Shown: positions 1 to 8,421 of the stretch, piece by piece | Layout: every line of letters starts with the position of its first letter | Numbering within the stretch: the first letter of the stretch is position 1 | DNA from: Mariniblastus sp. | Lineage (GTDB): Bacteria > Planctomycetota > Planctomycetia > Pirellulales > Pirellulaceae | Assembly: GCA_011523945.1 (NCBI GenBank) | Contig: WTFU01000054.1 | Span: forward strand, 115,908 to 179,907 | Direction of reading: 5' to 3' | Length of the DNA stretch: 64,000 nt | Notes under the pieces: model-generated | What the model was told of the DNA's origin: nothing | The model's input: only the letters and a program-made list of their open reading frames with translations | The model's database searches: none | Translations under genes and position numbers: made by a program

Positions 1-123
1 ATCCTTATCGTGACCAACTGCCTCGTGGCCAGCATCACTTTCGTTGTGCCCATGCGACTCCTGAGTCGCCTTGTGTTCGTCATCCTGAAGAGCAACGATC
101 GAGCCTAAGCTGTTATTTTTCAT
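1..123 (-). CDS. atpB: ATP synthase F0 subunit a, N-terminal fragment (cut by window edge)
   Basis: An open reading frame on the minus strand starts at the ATG whose complement is 121-123 and runs without a stop through the left edge, giving 41 residues. The fragment is hydrophilic and rich in His, Glu and Asp, with several Gly-His and Ser-His pairs, and no membrane segment is reached yet. The call rests on context: the two genes just upstream on the same strand are an AtpZ-type and an AtpI-type protein, and subunit a normally comes next in such operons. Planctomycete subunit a often has an extended hydrophilic N-terminus before the first helix (family recollection). The sequence seen is too short to prove identity. 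Confidence 0.6.
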   Translation of the reverse strand, partial: MKNNSLGSIVALQDDEHKATQESHGHNESDAGHEAVGHDKD

Positions 124-184
124 CGAGCAGTAACTGCCTATTAATATCTAGTTTGACTTGCGCTGAATTAGTTTATCCAGAAAT

Positions 185-589
185 CTAATCTTCGCTAGCA
201 CCATCCGGACCAAGTTTTTTCAAAGCAACCTGAACGTCCGCCACCATGCCCACGAAATAAAAGAAAATTATATAAAAAACCAAACTCAAATCGAACGGCG
301 GATCTTTTAAATAAATCCCCCAAACCGCGACCAACCCGGGAATGCTAACTCTAATGGCCATCTGCAACGCCATGCGAGCCATCAGTAACTCATGCCCTCT
401 CGGATACTCGCTCGCAACGTGGGCTGCAAGCGTCGAAACGAGGCAAACTACAAGCGCTAACAGTCCCGTAAAAACGTTGATTTCCAGGAAACAACAAACC
501 GTTATCGCGATAACACCCGCCAGCAACTCAACAACCGCAAGAAAAATCAACCGAACCAACATCGATTGCAAGGCCAACTGCTGCAACAT
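185..589 (-). CDS. AtpI-like ATP synthase assembly membrane protein
   Basis: A 134-residue protein with about four hydrophobic segments (roughly residues 10-32, 36-55, 80-97 and 103-120) and a short charged tail. Size, membrane layout and position between an AtpZ-type gene and the presumed subunit a gene fit ATP synthase subunit I, which helps assemble the c-ring. It lies 8 bases after the AtpZ-type gene and 61 bases before the next gene, so the three are probably one transcript running left. The sequence of subunit I proteins is poorly conserved, so the call depends largely on context. Confidence 0.65.
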   Translation of the reverse strand: MLQQLALQSMLVRLIFLAVVELLAGVIAITVCCFLEINVFTGLLALVVCLVSTLAAHVASEYPRGHELLMARMALQMAIRVSIPGLVAVWGIYLKDPPFDLSLVFYIIFFYFVGMVADVQVALKKLGPDGASED

Positions 590-597
590 AAAGGCCC

Positions 598-837
598 CTA
601 ACTTTGTTTTGATTCTTCATCCGAGTCGACTTCCGGGCCACGCCCACCATCTGCTGGATCCGACACCAGAAGCATTAGCTGCCTGAAAGCAACCCCCATT
701 CCTAACGCCAGCCCTAAAAGGGTAAACAGCAAAACCGAACCAACCTTTTGGTCAATCCAATAACCAACCAAACCCGGAACGAACATCATGATACTGATGG
801 ACGTCACCTCCGAAGCCTTAGAGAAAGACTTTGCCAT
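598..837 (-). CDS. atpZ: AtpZ/AtpI family protein, first gene of the ATP synthase operon
   Basis: From the ATG at 835-837 the protein has 79 residues: a short basic start, two hydrophobic hairpin helices (about residues 11-30 and 33-52) separated by a Gly-Tyr-Trp-Ile-Asp turn, then an acidic tail. This two-helix form matches the F0F1-ATPase gene 1 / AtpZ family, thought to take part in F-type ATPase assembly or Mg/Ca handling. The open frame extends to 993, but the extra 52 residues are basic and low in hydrophobic pattern and would put non-family sequence in front, so I prefer the later start. No clear Shine-Dalgarno site is visible before either start. Confidence 0.7.
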   Translation of the reverse strand: MAKSFSKASEVTSISIMMFVPGLVGYWIDQKVGSVLLFTLLGLALGMGVAFRQLMLLVSDPADGGRGPEVDSDEESKQS

Positions 838-1502
838 GGGAGAGCGGTCATCAACCGTATTAACCAACGTTTTTGACCTACCACGACTGTAAGATTGGTG
901 TTTTTTTGCGAGTAAAAAACCCTTTTGAGGTAATGTAATCACTGGTATCTCACCCCACAAGCCCGCACCTAGAAAGATTGAGAAAGTTTTCACAATCTCG
1001 ACATAACCAACTACACATCAACAACTTAAAGAAATGAAATGGCCATTAAGAATTGCGAAAGTGATTTACCTCACCATGAATCCCCTCAGAATTCTAGATA
1101 ACACCTATGGCAAAAGCGTAAGCTCTTACGATTAAAACACTTAGGCTGACCTCAAAAGAGACGAAAGCGACCGAGATAACCCCAAAACGTTTGCTTTTTA
1201 GTCATTTTTCAACTAAAATTTCACCAAGCGAGGTGGACGTTTCAAGATCATGGGCGGCTTTTAATACTTCAGCGTTAATCGCGGTAGCTTTGCCTTCCCC
1301 AGTTCTCCGACAACGCCCGACGCCAAGAATCCGCATACTTTTCATCTTGAATTGCTCGACGCGGGTCAGCGACCGCAAGGGATACGGTCGATTACCATTT
1401 TATTTCCTACTTCGGATTGGATTCCGCAAAGCCGGGACTAAGTATTGGAGCTTTCCAATACGCAAATTTGACGCCCCAGAGTCGCGTCACGGAGTACGAA
1501 AC
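838..1502. other. intergenic region between divergent atp operon and DUF4912 gene
   Basis: About 665 bases without a convincing gene. Both strands can be read for part of it (an extension of the AtpZ frame up to 993 and of the DUF4912 frame from 1191), but these translations look unlike protein and end at better starts. The region must hold the promoters of both divergent genes. I see no clear -35/-10 pair. The one ordered element is a perfect 14-base palindrome at 1117-1130, listed separately. Confidence 0.5.
1117..1130. repeat. 14-bp perfect palindrome in divergent promoter region
   Basis: The sequence CGTAAGCTCTTACG is an inverted repeat with 6-base arms around CT. It sits between the divergent atp operon and the DUF4912 gene, so it could be an operator for a dimeric regulator, but it could also be chance. 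No second copy was noticed nearby. Confidence 0.35.
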
Positions 1503-2624
1503 TTGATTACTGCAGCGAATCTAGAGTCTCAAAAATCAAAAGAACTCGCCCAGATGGCCAAGGAAAAGGGCGTTGCCGGCTGGCATTCCATGCGAAAAGA
1601 TGAGCTCGTCAAAGCTCTCTTAAAGGTTGCTAAACAGAAAGCGAAAGCCAAAGCCGGAACCCGCAAAAAGACGAAGGCCACAGCCAAGCCAACCCGGGCC
1701 GCCAAAGCTTCTACCGCCAGAAAAAAAGCAAAACAAACTGATTCTGCGATCGCAAAGAAAATCCGAATCGAACGCGAAAAACAGGAAAACCTCAAAAACC
1801 TCTCTTCCGCCGTTGGCATGGCCAGACGCAACACTCCTCCCGAGCGTGACCGCGTCATTCTAATCGTCCGTGACTCGTTCTGGCTTCAGGCGTACTGGGA
1901 AGTCACTCGCGCAACCGTCCAGCGGGCTAAAGTCGCGATGACCGGATTTTGGCATAACGCCAAACCTGTCCTTAGACTTTTGGTAATTACCAGTGACGGT
2001 AACACCAACTCTGTTGAAAAAGTTGTTCAAGAAATTGAAATTCACAGCGGAGTTAACAATTGGTATGTCAACATTACCGAACCTAGCAAAAACTACCGCA
2101 TCGCCATCGGCTATACCGCACCGGGCGAAAAATTCCATCTGATTTCAAAAAGTAATCAGGTGTGCCCGCCTCCGGGAAGTTCCCCAGAAGGCGAACACTG
2201 GACAGATATTACTAACGATGTCGAGAAGTACTACGCCCTTAGCGGTGGTCACGACCCAAGAACAGTCTCGGCAGATCTGCAAGAGGTGTTTGAAGAGAAA
2301 GCGCTTCAACCCATGCATGCCCCCGCTTTCGAAAGATTGGGGTCCGGTGTTAACGCCAACGGACAGCGATTCAACTTCCAGGTCGACGCCCACATGATCG
2401 TCCACGGTGCGACCGATCCAAGAGCGACAGTCACCGTGGCCGGAGAACCCATTCGCCTACAGCCCGATGGATCTTTTGCACTGCGGCTTGAACTCCCAGA
2501 TCGCCGACAGGTACTTCCTGTCGTTGCCTCCAGCCGCGACGGCACACACCAGCGAACGACTGTCCTCGCCGTTGAAAGGAATACAAAAGTCATGGAACCG
2601 ATCACCAACGACGATAATTCCTAA
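1503..2624 (+). CDS. DUF4912 protein with Rho-N-type N-terminus
   Basis: From a TTG start at 1503 the protein has 373 residues. Residues 1-45 resemble the Rho termination factor N-terminal (SAP-like) fold, including the stretch KGVAGWHSMRKDELVKAL. Residues 46-95 are a Lys/Ala-rich linker likely to be disordered and nucleic-acid binding. The rest is a DUF4912 domain, including DSFWLQAYWEVT near residue 125 and a beta-rich end around IVHGATDPRATVTVAGEP. The open frame reaches back to 1191, but the upstream part is not family-like and the TTG gives the expected start ITAANL. Function is unknown; the basic region and Rho-N fold suggest RNA or DNA contact (inference). A strong hairpin follows 40 bases after the stop. 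Confidence 0.75.
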   Translation: MITAANLESQKSKELAQMAKEKGVAGWHSMRKDELVKALLKVAKQKAKAKAGTRKKTKATAKPTRAAKASTARKKAKQTDSAIAKKIRIEREKQENLKNLSSAVGMARRNTPPERDRVILIVRDSFWLQAYWEVTRATVQRAKVAMTGFWHNAKPVLRLLVITSDGNTNSVEKVVQEIEIHSGVNNWYVNITEPSKNYRIAIGYTAPGEKFHLISKSNQVCPPPGSSPEGEHWTDITNDVEKYYALSGGHDPRTVSADLQEVFEEKALQPMHAPAFERLGSGVNANGQRFNFQVDAHMIVHGATDPRATVTVAGEPIRLQPDGSFALRLELPDRRQVLPVVASSRDGTHQRTTVLAVERNTKVMEPITNDDNS

Positions 2625-2664
2625 AAGTCCAGTCACGGCATCCCGACCCGCTTATCGAACACTC

Positions 2665-2697
2665 TGAGCCACTGCGAGACTTCTCGCCAGTGGCTCA
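2665..2697 (+). terminator. probable rho-independent terminator after DUF4912 gene
   Basis: A 10-base perfect stem (2665-2674 with 2688-2697) is extended by a 5-base inner stem around a small loop. It starts 40 bases after the stop codon and is followed by a weakly T-rich stretch, TTGTATTTG. Confidence 0.65.
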
Positions 2698-2882
2698 TTG
2701 TATTTGAGAGACTCAAACATTCACTCAACAAATTTTGCCTAGACCCGCTCAACACCCATTCAATACAATCTTTAGGCTCTTGCCTGACGTCAACCGGCGC
2801 TACGTAAACCAACAATCACCGCACGAGATTTTTCAAAGAAAACACCCGACCAAAAGACCGCCATAATCGCAGAAACAAATCC

Positions 2883-3908
2883 ATGACGACTACCCGTGAG
2901 AACAGAATCCCACCCGGCCAGCAATTAGTTGCCCCCGGAAAATGGCCGATTATCGGTGAACGCCTACCAACTGAAACCGAATCCCCATGGTCACTTACCA
3001 TAAAAGGGGAAGTCGATACTCCAATTTCTTTGAGTCTCGAACAATTAAGTTCATTTCCACAAACCACACGCACAATGGACATTCACTGCGTGACCCGATG
3101 GTCAATGCTAGACACAACATTCTCGGGAGTCCTGCTCAACGACCTGCTTTCGTCAACGGGCGTCAAACCAAACGCTAGATTCGTTTCATTTCAAGCGAGA
3201 TCAAAACGCAAACACGCGACTTCCCTTACTCTCGAAACTGCAATCGATCTCAATACTTTAATCGCGACCGAGGTCAATGGGGAACCGATCGACACATCTC
3301 ATGGTGGCCCAATTCGAAACATTGTCGAATCAAGATACTTCTACAAAAGTGTGAAATGGCTTGAACAGATCGAGCTACTCCCGACCGACCGACTTGGGTT
3401 CTGGGAAGCCGAGTCTGGCTATCACAATGAAGCTGACCCCTGGCAAGAACAGCGTTACATGGCACCGACGATTGATCGACGCACTTCCTTGCGGTTGATT
3501 GAAACGCGAGACTTCTCCAACCGTGAACTTCGCAGCATCGACGCGTCTCAACGTAATCTCGCCGGACTAAACGCGAACAACGCTTCGCTTCGTGATGCCA
3601 ATTTTTCTGGAACAGATCTCTCAAACGCTGATTTCACCACCGCCAATCTCTCAAATGCCCATTTCCACAATGCGAACCTTTGCAATGCCGTTTTCCTAAA
3701 CGCCGACTTGGAGGGAGCGGATTTCTCGGGGGCGGATTTAAGGGGAGCCAATTTTACGGGCGCTTCGCTAATTGGCGCCTCGTTTATTTCCAGCCAACAC
3801 GGTGCGACAAATGGCGCACAGATTGACAAAACAACCCAACTTCCCCCCGCTGCGATCGCCCCTCTATTCCCAGAACAACTTCAATATGTGAACAAAGCGA
3901 TGGGATAA
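2883..3908 (+). CDS. molybdopterin-dependent oxidoreductase (sulfite oxidase/MsrP fold) fused to pentapeptide repeats
   Basis: 341 residues in two parts. Residues about 30-185 match the sulfite-oxidase-type molybdopterin domain: Cys69 in DIHCVTRW is the expected molybdenum ligand, HGGPIRNIV (140-148) and KSVKWL (155-160) are cofactor-site motifs, and GYHNEADPWQEQRY (179-192) is typical of the YedY/MsrP branch. Residues about 209-302 are a run of pentapeptide repeats of the type A(D/N)FxxADLxx, which form a right-handed beta helix. No signal or Tat peptide is present, unlike periplasmic MsrP, so the protein is probably cytoplasmic. No haem partner gene is adjacent. The substrate is unknown; the repeat helix may serve as a docking surface (inference). 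Confidence 0.85.
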   Translation: MTTTRENRIPPGQQLVAPGKWPIIGERLPTETESPWSLTIKGEVDTPISLSLEQLSSFPQTTRTMDIHCVTRWSMLDTTFSGVLLNDLLSSTGVKPNARFVSFQARSKRKHATSLTLETAIDLNTLIATEVNGEPIDTSHGGPIRNIVESRYFYKSVKWLEQIELLPTDRLGFWEAESGYHNEADPWQEQRYMAPTIDRRTSLRLIETRDFSNRELRSIDASQRNLAGLNANNASLRDANFSGTDLSNADFTTANLSNAHFHNANLCNAVFLNADLEGADFSGADLRGANFTGASLIGASFISSQHGATNGAQIDKTTQLPPAAIAPLFPEQLQYVNKAMG

Positions 3909-4077
3909 CAGTTCAACGTTACGGTTTCTGGCTCCCTGCTTGCGCTCGGGTTGCCCGTTACAACCTTTGCCAGTCCAATGCCTATACTTCCGCTGAAAGC
4001 TCCACGACTTGCTGTGACAACACAGAGCTCTGGACATTCACCCCCTGAGAACTCAACTCAGCCACCTGGAGAACACA

Positions 4078-5868
4078 ATGTCGTCAGACGCAAAAACCGA
4101 CCAGATGAAAACGTTGTCGCCAAAACGTAATACATCCTCCGCGACCACTGCTGCAGAACTAACAAGTGAGCAGCTAAAGCATTTTCATATTGATCCCGAT
4201 ACCGAATATGGCCAGACACTTTCGCGAATCGTTGAACGCATGTACGAGTCTCAAGGCGACATCTCACACCTCTGGCAACTTACTCTCGAATCCATGAATT
4301 CCCTGGATCCGAATGATCGCATCCAGCGCTTTAACGCGAAAAAGTTCCTCTCATTCCAACTTGCAAAGATTCTTGACACGCTGCAGCATCCGTTTCGAAA
4401 AAGTTATCAATCACTGGGCTACAAATCCGAAACCATGGCGGCCAAAGGGCCCTATCCGGTATTTGACAATGTCACCGCTCTTTTCTCAGCCACCCCCGTG
4501 ATCACTCGCACGGCTACCTACATTTACGCATGTGCCGAATGGATCGAGGACGCCTTTCGCGGCAAAGAACTCATGCTGGAGATTTACTCGAGACTCCTCA
4601 ACCCGACAAGTGTCTGCCTTGCCAATCACATTGTCGATCTTGAAGCAGGGGACTATGCAGCGGAATACATGGCCTGGAATTTCAATAGCGGGATGGCGGC
4701 AATCGATTCTGCCCTTGCCCACCTTTTGGGCCGTGATGATATCCTTATCACCAGTCGAAATATTTACGGTGGAGCCTACCAACTGATTCACGACTGGTAT
4801 GCGAAAGATGGCAACCTGGAAATCTCAGTTGAAACATTCGACGGCTATACCTCAGAAGAGTTTGCACCATTCCTGGCATCAGTTCAGGAAAAATATGCCG
4901 ACCGAATCGCTCAGGGCAGAAAAATTTACATTTACCTAGAGTCTCCAAGCAATCCTCAAGGATATGTCCTGGACGTGGCCGGTATTTCCAAAATCGCTCA
5001 TCAACACGATCTTAAGGTCATTCTTGATGCGACGGTTGGTACTCCATTCCTTTACCGCCCCCTCAACCGCAAAGATCCCGACGAAAGACCTGACTTTGTG
5101 ATTCATAGCTACACCAAAGACCTGAGCGGTTGCGGCGCCGTCATCGCTGGGTGCGTGATCGGAAAAAACAACGACATGTTTATTCCGAAAGGCCAATCAA
5201 TGAATGGTCGATCTTGGGACGAAACCATGTTCTGGAATGTTTATTACATCAAAGGCGCATTCCTCAACGCTGATGCCGCGTTTGAGGTGATGCAGGGCAT
5301 GAAAACACTAACCGTGCGAATGCTGAGAAAGTGCATCAACACGCAGATTCTCGCCGACTTCCTGAATTCTCACGCGGACATCCAGGTAAACTGTAACGGT
5401 GTTCAAGGCAATGCCAACTCAGACCTGCGAGAAGAAAACCTCTACCTAGGCCTGCCCGCTCCCCTATTCACTTTTGATATGGGCGATATCGAACGGGATG
5501 CCTTTCAGAGATTCTTCGACTCCCTTTCCCCGACGTTCGGCCACATGATAAGCCTTGGGCAATCCAACACCATCGTGAGCTGTCCGTCGCTGACAACGCA
5601 TTCTGAATTGAACGAAGAAGCACTCAAAGACTCCGGCTTAACGTCGACCACCGTTCGCTGTGCTGTCGGAGACGAAGACCCTATCGACCTGATCAGGCAT
5701 TTTGTTCACGCAGCTCGAGGCACGATCGACCTCGCCTGTCCTAGATACTCAGACGGATTTATGAACGAAGCTGATACCCGACAGATGATTCGCGACAGAT
5801 ACACGTCCACTCACTTAGCTCACGTTGAATCACAACTGGAGCGATCCGGCGGACAACCCTGGTTTTAA
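4078..5868 (+). CDS. PLP-dependent Cys/Met metabolism-type transferase
   Basis: 596 residues, about 200 longer than usual cystathionine synthase/lyase-type enzymes. Residues 1-115 form an N-terminal extension without a recognised domain. The PLP core then follows in order: NFNSGMAAI (201-209, phosphate-binding loop region), NIYGGAYQL (228-236, stacking Tyr230), ESPSNPQG (288-295), LDATVGTP (316-323, Asp317 for the pyridine nitrogen) and SYTKDLSG (344-351, with Lys347 as the likely Schiff-base lysine). The fold therefore is clear, but the substrate is not: gamma-synthase, lyase or another sulphur-amino-acid role are all possible. It stands alone, 169 bases after the molybdopterin gene, with no other methionine genes nearby. 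Confidence 0.8.
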   Translation: MSSDAKTDQMKTLSPKRNTSSATTAAELTSEQLKHFHIDPDTEYGQTLSRIVERMYESQGDISHLWQLTLESMNSLDPNDRIQRFNAKKFLSFQLAKILDTLQHPFRKSYQSLGYKSETMAAKGPYPVFDNVTALFSATPVITRTATYIYACAEWIEDAFRGKELMLEIYSRLLNPTSVCLANHIVDLEAGDYAAEYMAWNFNSGMAAIDSALAHLLGRDDILITSRNIYGGAYQLIHDWYAKDGNLEISVETFDGYTSEEFAPFLASVQEKYADRIAQGRKIYIYLESPSNPQGYVLDVAGISKIAHQHDLKVILDATVGTPFLYRPLNRKDPDERPDFVIHSYTKDLSGCGAVIAGCVIGKNNDMFIPKGQSMNGRSWDETMFWNVYYIKGAFLNADAAFEVMQGMKTLTVRMLRKCINTQILADFLNSHADIQVNCNGVQGNANSDLREENLYLGLPAPLFTFDMGDIERDAFQRFFDSLSPTFGHMISLGQSNTIVSCPSLTTHSELNEEALKDSGLTSTTVRCAVGDEDPIDLIRHFVHAARGTIDLACPRYSDGFMNEADTRQMIRDRYTSTHLAHVESQLERSGGQPWF

Positions 5869-5883
5869 CCACTGTCAATTAAC

Positions 5884-5910
5884 CCCGCCGTTCAGAATCC
5901 CGCCGTTCAG
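5884..5910. repeat. direct repeat of 12 bp after the PLP enzyme gene
   Basis: CCCGCCGTTCAG occurs twice (5884-5895 and 5899-5910) separated by AAT, 15 bases after the stop codon of the PLP enzyme. It looks like a local duplication; no function is evident. Confidence 0.6.
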
Positions 5911-6073
5911 CCAAATCCAAAAATTCATTCATTTAGAGGTGGCGATTCACAGTCAACACTTGTCTAATTTAAACCGTATTTCTGAAACTTATCGTAAGTT
6001 TTTGCGTATCACTAACACAGCTGTTTATGTGAACAACTAATCTATTCCATTTCTGTTTTGCAAGAAGGCTGCT

Positions 6074-6355
6074 ATGTCTCCCAATGAAAGCCCGGAAGAA
6101 CTTACATCCTTGACACGTGTGCCAACCGAGACCGAGGCCGCACCAATTGTGGAGGCTTTGAAAGAGGCCGGAATCTCCGCCACCATGATCGGTGGATTCA
6201 CCGCTGGCTTCATCGCTGAAGCCCCCGGGGACATCTCGATTCAAATTTTCAAACGGGATGAACCGGCAGCTATCGAGGTCCTTAAGAATTTCAAGGCTGA
6301 CAACGCTGCAATCGACTGGGATCAAGTCGATGTCGGCGAACCGGAAGATGAGTAG
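6074..6355 (+). CDS. DUF2007 family protein
   Basis: 93 residues. The core (LTRVPTETEAAPIVEALKEAGI, described as residues 13-34, then ATMIGGFTAG) fits the DUF2007 'putative signal transducing protein' fold: beta strand, long helix, Gly-rich turn, strand, helix with repeated Ala. The end is acidic. AGAAGG about 8 bases before the ATG can act as ribosome binding site. The gene converges on fabF. Members are small stand-alone proteins of unknown role; nothing in the context says more. Confidence 0.7.
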   Translation: MSPNESPEELTSLTRVPTETEAAPIVEALKEAGISATMIGGFTAGFIAEAPGDISIQIFKRDEPAAIEVLKNFKADNAAIDWDQVDVGEPEDE

Positions 6356-6411
6356 GCTTACATCCCACCTCTTCGCTGGCCAAGGGGCAGGGGGCACCCA
6401 AGAGCAAAAGA

Positions 6412-6435
6412 ACGCACCACGATGCGCTGGTGCGT
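6412..6435. terminator. hairpin between convergent DUF2007 and fabF genes
   Basis: ACGCACCA (6412-6419) pairs with TGGTGCGT (6428-6435) around an 8-base loop, midway between two convergent stop codons. Neither side has a good T-run, so it is only a possible terminator for either gene. Confidence 0.35.
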
Positions 6436-6468
6436 GTGCACATCACAGTTTCTCTGAAATCCAGAAAA

Positions 6469-7713
6469 CTATTCGCTGAATTTCTTTACAATGATTGATG
6501 CATTGTGACCACCGAACCCAAAACTATTGCTCATTGCGTAAGTAATGTCGCGCTGCTTCGGCACATTCGGTGTGTAGTCCAAATCGCAATCCGGATCTGG
6601 GGTGTTCAGGTTAATCGTCGGCGGAATCACACCTTCCTGAACCGCCTTGATCGAGACGATCAACTCGATTCCACCACTCGCCCCAAGAGAATGCCCCAAC
6701 TGGCTTTTCGTGCTGCTGATGCTCAAATTGTACGCATGTTCTCCAAAAATTGTCTTCACAGCACGTGTTTCAGCCTTGTCTCCCAACGGTGTGCTGGTCC
6801 CATGGGCATTGATATAGTCAATTTCGCCTGGCTCTAGACCTGCATCCTGCAGAGCCATTTTCATAGCCATCGCGGCGCCAGCCCCGGTGTCATCGGGCGA
6901 AGTGATATGGCCGGCATCACAGGAGGTTCCAAATCCAACCACCTCGGCGAGGATGTTCGCGCCGCGAGCCTTCGCATGCTCCAACTCTTCAAAAATCAGC
7001 ACCCCCGCACCTTCAGAAAATACGAAACCATCTCGCCCAGCATCAAATGGACGACTGACCGTAGCTGGGTCTTCTTTTGAATAGGAAAGGGCCTTCATAT
7101 TTGCGAACGCGGACATCGCCAAGCGACTCAAGGCTGCCTCGCTTCCTCCGGTAACCGCAAGATCACATACGTTGGATCGAACCAATTCCCAAGCGTTGCC
7201 CATAGCGTTCGTGGCACTCGCGCAAGCCGTCGCAACACTGTAATTCGGGCCCCGCAAGCCGTGGCGAATCGCAATATTGCCACCACCGGCGTTCAGCATT
7301 AATTTTGGAATGGTCATCGGTGAAACCCGGCTCGGCCCCTTCTGAACCAGACGGGTCATCTGTTCCGAAATCGTGGTCATCCCACCGATTCCTGAACCAA
7401 GGATGCAACCATAGCGAGCGGCATTTTCACTGCCAACAGGATCAATCCCCGAACTGTCAAAAGCACTGGCCGCCGCAACCATTGCAAACTGCGAATACCG
7501 ATCAATCTTATTGGCTTCTTTTTGGCCAATCACCTCGTTCGCGTTCCAGTCGTAGACATCACCGCCAATTTGCACTTTGATATCGTCAACTTCAAACAGC
7601 TTGATTCGATGGATCCCGCTCTCACCATTCAAAATTCTGTTCCAACAATCGTCTACATCACAACTGAGTGAATTGACTAATCCCCATCCAGTAATGACCA
7701 CGCGTCGCGCCAT
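6469..7713 (-). CDS. fabF: 3-oxoacyl-ACP synthase II (KAS II)
   Basis: 414 residues, the usual FabF length. It condenses malonyl-ACP with a growing acyl-ACP chain in type II fatty acid synthesis in the cytoplasm. The catalytic triad is complete: Cys164 in VATACASATNAMG, His304 in NAHGTSTPLGD and His341 in SQLGHSLGASGG, with Lys336 just before. The C-terminal NSFGFGGHNAS signature is intact. The gene is the last of fabD-fabG-acpP-fabF on the minus strand, but a terminator-like hairpin lies in the 256-base gap after acpP, so fabF may be expressed separately or by read-through. Confidence 0.95.
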   Translation of the reverse strand: MARRVVITGWGLVNSLSCDVDDCWNRILNGESGIHRIKLFEVDDIKVQIGGDVYDWNANEVIGQKEANKIDRYSQFAMVAAASAFDSSGIDPVGSENAARYGCILGSGIGGMTTISEQMTRLVQKGPSRVSPMTIPKLMLNAGGGNIAIRHGLRGPNYSVATACASATNAMGNAWELVRSNVCDLAVTGGSEAALSRLAMSAFANMKALSYSKEDPATVSRPFDAGRDGFVFSEGAGVLIFEELEHAKARGANILAEVVGFGTSCDAGHITSPDDTGAGAAMAMKMALQDAGLEPGEIDYINAHGTSTPLGDKAETRAVKTIFGEHAYNLSISSTKSQLGHSLGASGGIELIVSIKAVQEGVIPPTINLNTPDPDCDLDYTPNVPKQRDITYAMSNSFGFGGHNASIIVKKFSE

Positions 7714-7888
7714 GAAACTAACCCCGAATTCCCTGCTGTTATTTTCGCTGTAAAACTCACCCCTCTCGTTCGGATGAGCTCATTTTTACTCAATGATAAG
7801 TCCAATGAAATCGCTGCAACCTTCGCTTCGAGATTACTCAACCCGAATCCGTCAACCAATTCTCAGAAGCGTAAAATCTAAAAAATAA

Positions 7889-7917
7889 CCGCAGGATAAC
7901 CAAATGCCATCCTGCGG
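7889..7917 (-). terminator. terminator/attenuator between acpP and fabF
   Basis: Read on the minus strand, CCGCAGGAT (complement of 7909-7917) pairs with ATCCTGCGG (complement of 7889-7897) around an 11-base loop and is followed by TTATTTTTT. This lies about 50 bases after the acpP stop and 176 bases before the fabF start, a classic position for ending or attenuating the acpP transcript, so that acpP message can exceed fabF message. Confidence 0.75.
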
Positions 7918-7969
7918 ATTGTTTTAAAGACCGTTTTGAAACGAATCAATTTAATTTCATCATCTGCAA

Positions 7970-8212
7970 TTAAGTAGTCGCAGAAGAGTTCTCAATATGA
8001 CTAATCGCTTCACCGACCGTCTGAATTTTCTCTGCAGATTCGTCTGGAATGTTGATATCAAATTCCTCTTCAAGTTCCATCACTAACTCGACAGTATCGA
8101 GTGAGTCTGCTCCGAGGTCATTGACGAAATTTGACTCTCGTTTGATTTTGTCTTTCTCGACGCCAAGTTGCTCAGCAACGATGTTGACGACGCGTTCTTC
8201 GACCGATGACAT
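7970..8212 (-). CDS. acpP: acyl carrier protein
   Basis: 80 residues, acidic, with the 4'-phosphopantetheine site at Ser37 in [13 protein letters not shown]. It carries acyl chains between the Fab enzymes. The start ATG is preceded by GAAGGAGG about 8 bases upstream, one of the strongest ribosome binding sites in the window, consistent with the high expression of ACP. It lies between fabG and fabF on the same strand, with 209 bases before it and a terminator-like hairpin after it. Confidence 0.96.
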   Translation of the reverse strand: MSSVEERVVNIVAEQLGVEKDKIKRESNFVNDLGADSLDTVELVMELEEEFDINIPDESAEKIQTVGEAISHIENSSATT

Positions 8213-8421
8213 ATATCGGCCTCCTTCTAAAAAATTACCTTGCGGAAAACTGTTAACGTTGATTACTCATCTCAGCCCTCAACAGTTCGCAATGACAGCG
8301 AAAACGTCTCGGTGGCAACATGAACAACGGCAATAAGATAGAGGATTCCGACAAAAAGGGTCAAGGCAACATCACCAGAATCCCACTTTTTTAGCCTTAA
8401 AAATGAGTATTTTCCCCGAGT

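Noticed and set aside
838..993. 52-residue N-terminal extension of the AtpZ-type protein
   Set aside because: Basic, non-membrane sequence ahead of a normal two-helix AtpZ core; the ATG at 835-837 gives the family size.
1191..1502. N-terminal extension of the DUF4912 frame back to an ATG at 1191
   Set aside because: The extra residues do not look like the family, and a TTG at 1503 gives the expected start of the Rho-N-like domain.
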